The notes under the pieces: generated by a model | What the model saw: only the letters and a program-made list of their open reading frames with translations | Database searches by the model: none | What the model was told of the DNA's origin: nothing | NCBI GenBank assembly: GCA_002419125.1 | Contig: DIFL01000034.1 | Span: 17,545-30,562, forward strand | Source: Candidatus Dojkabacteria bacterium UBA5749 | GTDB taxonomy: Bacteria > Patescibacteriota > Dojkabacteria > SC72 | DNA length: 13,018 bases | Direction: 5' to 3' | In this document: positions 7,815-13,018 of the stretch, one piece after another | Layout: the number at the start of each line of letters is the position of its first letter | How positions within the stretch are numbered: the stretch's first letter is position 1 | Program-made: the position numbers and the translations under genes

Positions 7815-8372
7815 ATGTTAAAGACTAAAGATCAAACAAAATCAATTAATTTCTTGCAGCCAGTTGGAGGTTCAGATGGTGTTATACAAACTTCCTTTTC
7901 TTGGTTAACTACGATAGGGAAATGGATGTTAATGGTTGTAGAAATAGTGGTATTAGGAGCTTTTGGGTATAGATTAGTAATGGATGGAAAGAATAATGAT
8001 TTAACAGATCAGATTAATGATCAAGTTAAGACATTGGAAAATGAAACTTGGAAGAAAAGTGCTATTAAGTATCAAAATCTTCAATCCTTACTTGGTGATG
8101 TTAAATTAGCTAGTGAAAAGCAAGATCTCAACTCCAAGCTTATCTCTGAAGTTATTAACGGTATTCCGCTTACTATAGATTTAGAAAGTATATCTATTAA
8201 CAAAGGCAAGGTTTCCCTTTCTCTTAAGACTTCAGATTTTAAGGCTTTAAGAAGCTATGAAGACACACTTAAAAACAATTCCTCTTACTCAGAGGTTAAG
8301 GTAAATATTAAACTTGAGGGAACAGAATATCAAGTAAGTATTAATTTTGTTGCATTAAAGGAGACAGATTAG
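7815..8372 (+). CDS. pilN: PilN-like type IV pilus assembly protein
   Basis: A 185-residue, single-pass inner-membrane protein with PilN architecture. A short cytosolic N-terminus contains KSINFLQPVG (9-18), resembling the INLLP-type motif by which PilN contacts PilM. A transmembrane helix spans about 31-52 (WMLMVVEIVVLGAFGYRL region). A coiled-coil-prone stretch covers about 57-110, followed by a C-terminal alpha/beta domain with alternating strands (LESISINKGKVSLSLKT). PilN pairs with PilO to form the alignment complex linking cytosolic PilM to the pilus machine. The start is uncertain: in-frame ATGs also occur at 7764 and 7785, but 7815 places the INFLQP motif at the expected distance from the N-terminus. 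First gene of a three-gene operon; its 3' end contains the ribosome binding site of pilO. Assignment is by architecture and gene order, as PilN sequences are weakly conserved. Confidence 0.75.
   Translation: MLKTKDQTKSINFLQPVGGSDGVIQTSFSWLTTIGKWMLMVVEIVVLGAFGYRLVMDGKNNDLTDQINDQVKTLENETWKKSAIKYQNLQSLLGDVKLASEKQDLNSKLISEVINGIPLTIDLESISINKGKVSLSLKTSDFKALRSYEDTLKNNSSYSEVKVNIKLEGTEYQVSINFVALKETD
8357..8364 (+). promoter_or_regulatory. Shine-Dalgarno site of the PilO-like gene
   Basis: AAAGGAGA, with its GGAG core 10 bases before the ATG at 8374, is the only strong Shine-Dalgarno match seen ahead of a gene in the window. It lies inside the last codons of the PilN-like gene and supports 8374 over the in-frame ATG at 8383. 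It shows that SD-led initiation exists in this organism for internal operon genes. Confidence 0.7.
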
Positions 8373-8373
8373 T

Positions 8374-9003
8374 ATGGGAACAATGGGAAATACAGAGAGA
8401 CAAGTCGAATATGTAAAAATAGCAAAGCAGGGAGACAGTAAAAAGCAGGAGATGATTTTTACTGGTTTAACATATATTGCAGCAATACTTTTAATTGTTT
8501 TTGCAATTGTTCCTACCTTTAAAACAGTTAAAACAATAAATAATGAGATTAAAACAAAACAAGCAACAACAAAAGCTTTGAGGGATAAATTAACAGCATT
8601 AACTAGTTTAGATGGCCAGTATTCTGAGAGTAGGGAAACATTTGATGCATTAACATTAATTTTTCCTAACAATGAAGATTTTAGTCTTTTCCTAGCAAAT
8701 GTTGATTCTATTGTAAGTAGGAATGCGTTTTCACTAAATTCGATTAGTTTCTCTAAGAGAAGAGACAGATCTACCGAAGAAGAGGTCGATTACTCTGTAA
8801 TGAAGCCTTATTCAATTAGTTTGAATGTTGTGGGTAATAAGTCTGGGTTAATACCTTTTTTAAATGATTTAGAAGCACTACCGATGTATCCTATAATTGA
8901 AAATATCTCGTATAGTAATCAAGTAGATGAACAGGGTAATACAAGTTTTTCAATCACACTTAGGGCATTCAATATTGAAGAGGTTAATTTTTATAGTCAA
9001 TAG
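8374..9003 (+). CDS. pilO: PilO-like type IV pilus assembly protein
   Basis: A 209-residue single-pass inner-membrane protein. The cytosolic N-terminus (1-28) is followed by a transmembrane helix at about 29-48 (FTGLTYIAAILLIVFAIVP). A coiled-coil region comes next (about 50-90, KTINNEIKTKQATTKALRDK), then a ferredoxin-like alpha/beta domain with FPNNEDFSLFLANVDSIVSR, SISLNVVGNKSGLIPFLNDL and TSFSITLRAFN. This is the PilO pattern: SLN.VG.y..l..FL..L in the second half and a phenylalanine-proline pair after the coiled coil. PilO would dimerise with PilN on the outer side of the membrane. The start follows the PilN-like stop by 1 base. The next gene follows after 2 bases, so all three are surely co-transcribed. 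Identification rests on fold pattern plus position after the PilN-like gene. Confidence 0.8.
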   Translation: MGTMGNTERQVEYVKIAKQGDSKKQEMIFTGLTYIAAILLIVFAIVPTFKTVKTINNEIKTKQATTKALRDKLTALTSLDGQYSESRETFDALTLIFPNNEDFSLFLANVDSIVSRNAFSLNSISFSKRRDRSTEEEVDYSVMKPYSISLNVVGNKSGLIPFLNDLEALPMYPIIENISYSNQVDEQGNTSFSITLRAFNIEEVNFYSQ

Positions 9004-9005
9004 TT

Positions 9006-9251
9006 ATGGAAACTTTTAGAAAATATTTTTTTATAATCCTTTTAGCCATTATTATTGGTATCGTATGGGGAGGAGTTTTGATATATTCTAAACAGAATTT
9101 TTCGACGATTAATAGTAATGCAGAGTTATACACCAAACCTCTCAGTCCTAAGTTCGATGAAACAATATTAAACGAAGTATCTGAAAGGATTAAAAGCAGT
9201 TACGCTATCCAGCCAGAATCTTTCTTTGATATGGTGGTAACAGAGGAATAG
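9006..9251 (+). CDS. Small single-pass membrane protein, third gene of the pilus operon
   Basis: An 81-residue protein: Lys/Arg-flanked N-terminus (METFRKY), a transmembrane helix at about 7-27 (FFIILLAIIIGIVWGGVLIY), then about 53 residues outside the membrane. The soluble part includes AELYTKPLSPKFDETILNEV, predicted helical. It starts 2 bases after the PilO-like stop and has no visible Shine-Dalgarno site, so it may be translated by reinitiation. In many bacteria the gene after pilO is pilP, an outer-membrane-linked lipoprotein. This protein occupies that slot but has no lipobox cysteine and no PilP-like beta domain, which fits a cell without a classical outer membrane. I recall similar short proteins beside pilNO in CPR genomes but cannot verify it. 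Its stop is 3 bases from that of the convergent sigma factor gene. Confidence 0.8.
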   Translation: METFRKYFFIILLAIIIGIVWGGVLIYSKQNFSTINSNAELYTKPLSPKFDETILNEVSERIKSSYAIQPESFFDMVVTEE

Positions 9252-9254
9252 ATA

Positions 9255-10340
9255 CTAATTATCTATATAGTCATCTAATTTCTTTTCTGAAGATTTCTCC
9301 TTTAATTTCTTTAATGCTTTAGCTTCTATTTGTCTTATTCTTTCTCTTGTTACCCCAAATTCTCTTCCTACCTCTTCTAGCGTTCTAGTAACCCCATCTG
9401 TTAGACCAAATCTTAAAGCTAGAACTCTCCTTTCCCTATCTTGTAATGAATCAAGAATATCTTTTAATTGATTTTTTAGATATTCAGATGTAGCAAAGTC
9501 TTCTGGACTTTGAGACCACTCATCGGGGAGAATATCTTGTAATTTGCTATCTTTCTCATCTCCGATGGGAGTAGCAAGAGATGAAGGATTTTGTTTAATT
9601 TTCCTTATCTCCGCAATCTTTTCCAATTCTATATCCATCTCTTTAGCAATTTCCTCATCAGTTGGTTGTCTTCCTAATCTTGTTGAAAGAGATCCATTTA
9701 CTTTATTAAACTTGTTAATAGTTTCAATCATATGAACAGGTACACGAATAGTTCTTGCTTGATCTGCAATAGCACGAGTTATAGCCTGTCTAATCCACCA
9801 GGTAGCATATGTAGAGAATTTAAAACCTTTGTGGTAATCAAATTTCTCTACTGCTCTCATTAGACCAATATTTCCCTCTTGTATTAAGTCTAATAGTTCT
9901 AAGCCACTCTTACTATATTTTTTTGCAATACTTACTACTAATCTTAAGTTGGCTGTAATTAACAACTGACCAGCTTCTTTATCTCCCTTTTCAATTCTTT
10001 TTGCCAAAATTACCTCTTCTTCCCCAGTCAAAAGAGGAATCTTCCCTATTTCGTATAAGTAAGACCTTATAGCATCAGTGGAAAGACTAGATTGAATAGT
10101 TTTTAATATCCTTATCTTCTTTTCGAGGGTCAGATTTTCTGTTTCAGAAACAGTATCCTCTTCAGTTTCTAATACTTCGACATCATTGTCTTGTAGCTCC
10201 TTAAAAATATCATCAAGTAAAACTATATCTTCCTCTATAGTAGGAAATACCTCTAGTATATCTTCTTGAGAAAGAAACCCCTGTTCTTTCCCCTTCTTTA
10301 CTAAGAGTGCGATATGCTTTGATTTTGTAGAACTACTCAT
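9255..10340 (-). CDS. rpoD: Primary (sigma-70 type) RNA polymerase sigma factor
   Basis: A 361-residue housekeeping sigma factor that directs RNA polymerase to -10/-35 promoters. A short region 1.1-like part (1-55) precedes an acidic linker, then region 1.2 (STDAIRSYLYEIGKIPLLT, 87-105). Region 2 is near-consensus (NLRLVVSIAKKY, LDLIQEGNIGLMRAVEKFDY, FSTYATWWIRQAITRA), with Trp181/Trp182 for melting and Gln185/Thr188 for the -10 element. Region 3.0 (RTIRVPVHMIETINK) keeps His203 and Glu206, equivalent to E. coli His455 and Glu458, which read the TG of extended -10 promoters. Region 4.2 (TLEEVGREFGVTRERIRQIE) keeps Arg332, Glu333 and Gln337 for the -35. The large non-conserved region of E. coli sigma-70 is absent, as in Gram-positive SigA. 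The ATG at 10338-10340 is divergent from the zinc-ribbon gene across 27 bp. Confidence 0.97.
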   Translation of the reverse strand: MSSSTKSKHIALLVKKGKEQGFLSQEDILEVFPTIEEDIVLLDDIFKELQDNDVEVLETEEDTVSETENLTLEKKIRILKTIQSSLSTDAIRSYLYEIGKIPLLTGEEEVILAKRIEKGDKEAGQLLITANLRLVVSIAKKYSKSGLELLDLIQEGNIGLMRAVEKFDYHKGFKFSTYATWWIRQAITRAIADQARTIRVPVHMIETINKFNKVNGSLSTRLGRQPTDEEIAKEMDIELEKIAEIRKIKQNPSSLATPIGDEKDSKLQDILPDEWSQSPEDFATSEYLKNQLKDILDSLQDRERRVLALRFGLTDGVTRTLEEVGREFGVTRERIRQIEAKALKKLKEKSSEKKLDDYIDN

Positions 10341-10347
10341 ATATTTT

Positions 10348-10375
10348 ATTATGGTATAATTTAAAGTATGGTAAA
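10348..10375 (-). promoter_or_regulatory. Promoter of the sigma factor gene (-35 TTTACC, -10 CATAAT)
   Basis: On the minus strand CATAAT (10348-10353, 5 of 6 matches) ends 7 bases before the ATG, predicting a leader of about 1 nt. A -35-like TTTACC (10370-10375, 4 of 6) lies 16 bp upstream, inside the first codons of the divergent zinc-ribbon gene. It lacks the TGn extension seen at the other promoters. It would depend on the sigma factor it encodes. Confidence 0.5.
10352..10360 (+). promoter_or_regulatory. Extended -10 promoter (TGGTATAAT) of the zinc-ribbon gene
   Basis: TGGTATAAT on the plus strand is a perfect TGnTATAAT; the hexamer ends 7 bases before the ATG at 10368, predicting a leader of about 1 nt. 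It overlaps the opposing -10 of the sigma gene by 2 bases, so the two are nearly back to back (ATTAT-NNN-ATAAT across 10348-10360). Confidence 0.65.
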
Positions 10376-10712
10376 GTCTTTAAACAGAAATAATCTGAGT
10401 GAAAAGAAGCAATTTTTTATTGATACAATTGCAAAATTTTGTGATAAATGTGGAAATCCTTATAACAAGAATGATTTAGAAATAATCCAAGATAATAACA
10501 TATCGAGTATTATACACTTCTCTTGCCCAAAATGTAAATCTAATCACATTGCTACATTCTTCAAACCGATAGGAATTAGTAATAGAATGCCAATAAACAC
10601 CGATTTAGATGTAAATGAGATAGGTAGGTATGCTGCTATGAAAGAAACATCTGTAGATGAAATATTAGAGATATACCTGTATCTTAAAGAAAGAGAGAAG
10701 ATTCTTTTGTAG
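10368..10712 (+). CDS. Small zinc-ribbon protein of unknown function
   Basis: A 114-residue, probably cytosolic protein with two CxxC pairs, CDKC (25-28) and CPKC (53-56). They are separated by two short strands (LEIIQDNNISSIIHFSC) in a zinc-ribbon arrangement, expected to bind one zinc ion. The C-terminal part has INTDLDVNEIGRY (76-88) and a predicted helical end, SVDEILEIYLYLKERE (95-110). I recall similar small C4 proteins with a TDL...VDEILE..YL tail in CPR genomes, but give no function. It does not match DksA/TraR or CarD. Its start is only 27 bp from that of the divergent primary sigma factor, with near-abutting -10 elements, so the two may be co-regulated. Its TAG stop directly abuts the stop of the convergent DUF4012 gene. 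The promoter position supports this ATG. Confidence 0.85.
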   Translation: MVKSLNRNNLSEKKQFFIDTIAKFCDKCGNPYNKNDLEIIQDNNISSIIHFSCPKCKSNHIATFFKPIGISNRMPINTDLDVNEIGRYAAMKETSVDEILEIYLYLKEREKILL

Positions 10713-13018
10713 CTATTTTAGCCAAGAGATTGAGAAGTGTTGGTCCGAAGACAATTCAAATCTTCTATTTGCATTGTTTTCTATTCTAGTTAATCCCTGA
10801 CTATTTTCTAATGTCCAATCAGTAGGATACGTTATTGATAAGCTGTAACTTTCATTTCTACTACCTGGTTGCTTGTATATATCCAAGAGCATATTGTAAT
10901 GAGTCTCTGTTTCCTTTATTGGGAAGAAAGAGGAACTGTTGATACTCTTTAATCTGTATCTAATATCTACAGTTGAAGTCTCTCCAATAGGGACGTTAAA
11001 CCACCCTGCAACAACCTGAAACCCATTCTCGGAATAGATATCGTATTTATTATCAACAATACCTCTAATGTTTGTTATTTCAGCATCTTGAGGGATAAAT
11101 ATACGCAAATAGTTTTTATACTCTCCCTGGAGTTTATCCTCACGTGTAGAATCGTTTTGTATAGCTATTTGATAAGAGTAGTCAATAGTGTCCTCGTCTT
11201 TAATAGTTAAAGTTAACATATGGTTTTTCTTAATATACAGATTTGCTTTATTGTTTCCCCAGTTCCAATCAATATCAATAGGTGTACTTTGATATTTTGA
11301 TTCTAAATTACTCACCCATCCGTTATCTTCAAGATATGAATTTGCCGAGGAATTCTTAAAGGTAAATATTATATTCTTACCATCAATACTATCTGTAATT
11401 GTCTCATATACCTTGGTATTATCAGTAAATTTTGTAGAAAAGATTTTTACAAGAACAGAATTAAATAGGTCTGTTAAGAAAGTAGAGCTTCTAATTTCAT
11501 TTGGGGATTGGGCAGAAGAGTCCTCTATTATATTTGAGTAAAGGTTTTCGGAAGTAATTAAGTCGCTTTCAGCGGCTACCTCGACTCCCTCCCACTTATC
11601 TAGAAGTCTTTGTAAAAACATTGTATCTATGGCAATAACTCCATCTAATTGATCTCCCTTTCCTAAGTCATAAATAAACTGCTCACTTGATAGTAAGATA
11701 TCTTCTAAATTTGGGTTCCAATTAACCAATGGGAATGAATATGAGGTTGATTGAAGTGCCCTAGTCATAGAGTTTGGTGTTTTATATTTATAGCCTTTAA
11801 GATTTAATAGGGCTTGAGCATTGTAGATATCATCTACAAATATTTCACGAATTTGCCCATTTTCTATTGCTATTACGGCATAATTTGAAATCCAACCACC
11901 GCTACTTCTTATTTCTCCATTGTCCTGAAGTAGAATTAAATATCTTTTTCTTTCATCTATACCTAATAAATCTGGCAAAAACTCAGAGACTTTTTCTAAA
12001 GGTTTTACAGTATCATCTATCTGATTAACTAAATCTTGATATTGGTATACAAAGTCTTTAACAAAGTTGGGGTATTTTCTAGAATCTACTTTTGTGATGA
12101 GATTTTGGGCTAAGGACATTTTATATATTCCTTCTTGTAAAACATATCTGTTATCAGTTATAGCCATTAGGTAATCTCCATACTCTGTAATAGATTCTTT
12201 CTGAGCCCCATCTTTGTTCATAGATGGTTCGAAGACTTTAATATATTCTCCAAGAGGCCTTAAACCTATTACTAAATCTTTACTGCTCTCTGATAAATAT
12301 TTTGTTCCTTGTACTATCTGATAAAGATTACTAAACTCTTCTTCTGAGTTAGTTAATTTAAATAGCCAGAAGATTTTGTTAAAGTTATTCTCTACCCTCT
12401 CAATGTTTGTTGATAGAGAATCTGTATCTTTTTGAATTTTGTCAAAATTTAATTCTGAAACGGAGTTAGAGAGTTGCTTTCCTTGCTTAAATATTAAGTA
12501 AGAACCTAATGAAACACCAATTAATGGAGAGATTAGAAAGTTAACTATTAAGAGTAATAGGATGAAAAGTAATGTTGAGGTGAATATTTTAAGATAGTTA
12601 ATTTTTTCAAATAGTTTCTTGGGAGAGGAGAGCTTTGTAAAAGGTTTAGTTATAGAAGAAAGAATACTTCCTAATTTGGTTTTTGAGACAGTTGTCTCTA
12701 TTGCTGGTTCTTTTGCTCTATCCGTTTTATCTATTTCCCACTTTTTATCAGACTTTTCATAATATGAACTTATCTGTTCCATCGTAGCCTGTTCCAGTGT
12801 CACATTTTGCTTCCAATCATATTGGGTCGCATTGGGTGCTGGGACGTAGAGATCTTGTAAAATGGTATTTCCATCATCTCTTTCAATGAACTTGATTGCT
12901 TTAGCCTCTACGTCGAGCTCTAGTAGCTTATATGCAATCGAAAGTGTTGAATAGTCGTTCTTATTACACAATGATATTACCTCTCCCTTGGTCTCCTCAG
13001 AGAAGGTTAATTTTAATA
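10713..13018 (-). CDS. DUF4012-type membrane protein (5' end outside window)
   Basis: At least 767 residues are visible; the frame is open to the window edge, so the true start lies beyond 13018. A TTG at 12969-12971 is an in-frame codon, unlikely to be the start. In numbering from that TTG, residues 1-60 look like part of a cytosolic alpha/beta domain (STLSIAYKLLELDVEAKAIK). A charged linker (70-100) and a basic stretch (KPFTKLSSPKKLFEK) follow, then one long or two short membrane segments at about 127-160. A helical region comes next, and then the DUF4012 core with LLGIDERKRYLILLQDNGEI, SSGGWISNY, LDGVIAIDTMFLQRLL and NWNPNLEDI. The C-terminal half is beta-rich with GWFNVPIGETSTVDIRYRL and YKQPGS, as I recall for this family. 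The core would lie outside the membrane, so a cell-envelope role is likely; a LytR-CpsA-Psr-like activity has been suggested for the family, but I cannot show catalytic residues. Confidence 0.85.
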   Translation of the reverse strand, partial: LKLTFSEETKGEVISLCNKNDYSTLSIAYKLLELDVEAKAIKFIERDDGNTILQDLYVPAPNATQYDWKQNVTLEQATMEQISSYYEKSDKKWEIDKTDRAKEPAIETTVSKTKLGSILSSITKPFTKLSSPKKLFEKINYLKIFTSTLLFILLLLIVNFLISPLIGVSLGSYLIFKQGKQLSNSVSELNFDKIQKDTDSLSTNIERVENNFNKIFWLFKLTNSEEEFSNLYQIVQGTKYLSESSKDLVIGLRPLGEYIKVFEPSMNKDGAQKESITEYGDYLMAITDNRYVLQEGIYKMSLAQNLITKVDSRKYPNFVKDFVYQYQDLVNQIDDTVKPLEKVSEFLPDLLGIDERKRYLILLQDNGEIRSSGGWISNYAVIAIENGQIREIFVDDIYNAQALLNLKGYKYKTPNSMTRALQSTSYSFPLVNWNPNLEDILLSSEQFIYDLGKGDQLDGVIAIDTMFLQRLLDKWEGVEVAAESDLITSENLYSNIIEDSSAQSPNEIRSSTFLTDLFNSVLVKIFSTKFTDNTKVYETITDSIDGKNIIFTFKNSSANSYLEDNGWVSNLESKYQSTPIDIDWNWGNNKANLYIKKNHMLTLTIKDEDTIDYSYQIAIQNDSTREDKLQGEYKNYLRIFIPQDAEITNIRGIVDNKYDIYSENGFQVVAGWFNVPIGETSTVDIRYRLKSINSSSFFPIKETETHYNMLLDIYKQPGSRNESYSLSITYPTDWTLENSQGLTRIENNANRRFELSSDQHFSISWLK

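Noticed and set aside
677..12971. UGA reassignment (glycine code seen in some CPR lineages)
   Set aside because: All long genes, including strongly conserved ones, read through with the standard code and no in-frame TGA; conserved glycines use GGN codons. Absence of TGA stops alone is not evidence of recoding.
1..13018. tRNA, rRNA, CRISPR, insertion sequence or prophage features
   Set aside because: Virtually every base is in a conserved or convincing coding frame; no cloverleaf, spaced repeats, transposase or terminal inverted repeats were seen.

Overview
This window looks like an ordinary, very compact piece of a small-genome bacterium, most likely a member of the Candidate Phyla Radiation (Patescibacteria), perhaps near Katanobacteria, Microgenomates or Dojkabacteria. 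That placement is an inference. It rests on low GC (about one third by eye), almost no intergenic DNA, a type IV pilus PilN/PilO operon, a DUF4012 membrane protein, a small zinc-ribbon protein of a type I associate with these genomes, and a protein whose N-terminal fold resembles domains I recall from CPR membrane proteins. The standard genetic code fits: all long genes read through without in-frame TGA.

Layout. Positions 1-674 (minus, partial) encode a cytosolic domain plus a charged linker. 677-1933 (minus) is an FtsA-like actin-fold ATPase. 1965-3662 (minus) is ribonuclease J. 3731-5968 (plus) is valyl-tRNA synthetase with a short C-terminus. 5973-7718 (minus) is methionyl-tRNA synthetase. 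7815-9251 (plus) is a three-gene operon: PilN-like, PilO-like and an 81-residue single-pass membrane protein. 9255-10340 (minus) is the primary sigma factor. 10368-10712 (plus) is a 114-residue zinc-ribbon protein. 10713-13018 (minus, 5' end outside the window) is a DUF4012 membrane protein. I saw no RNA genes, mobile elements, CRISPR arrays or convincing intrinsic terminators, and no gene-free stretch reaches 300 bases.

How the parts fit. RNA decay (RNase J), aminoacylation (ValRS, MetRS) and transcription initiation (sigma) sit beside envelope functions (pilus alignment complex, FtsA-like protein, DUF4012). The most interesting signal is the gene boundaries. Five genes carry a perfect extended -10 element (TGATATAAT four times, TGGTATAAT once) only 5-13 bases before the start codon. 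The sigma gene has a related CATAAT box 7 bases before its ATG. This predicts leaderless or near-leaderless mRNAs. The sigma factor encoded here keeps the His and Glu that read the TG of extended -10 promoters. The sigma and zinc-ribbon genes share a 27-bp divergent promoter region. All three convergent gene pairs have stop codons 0, 3 or 4 bases apart, and nine of the ten visible stops are TAG. I did not find a clearly new multi-gene system; the novelty is mainly in expression architecture, plus a few unusual proteins.
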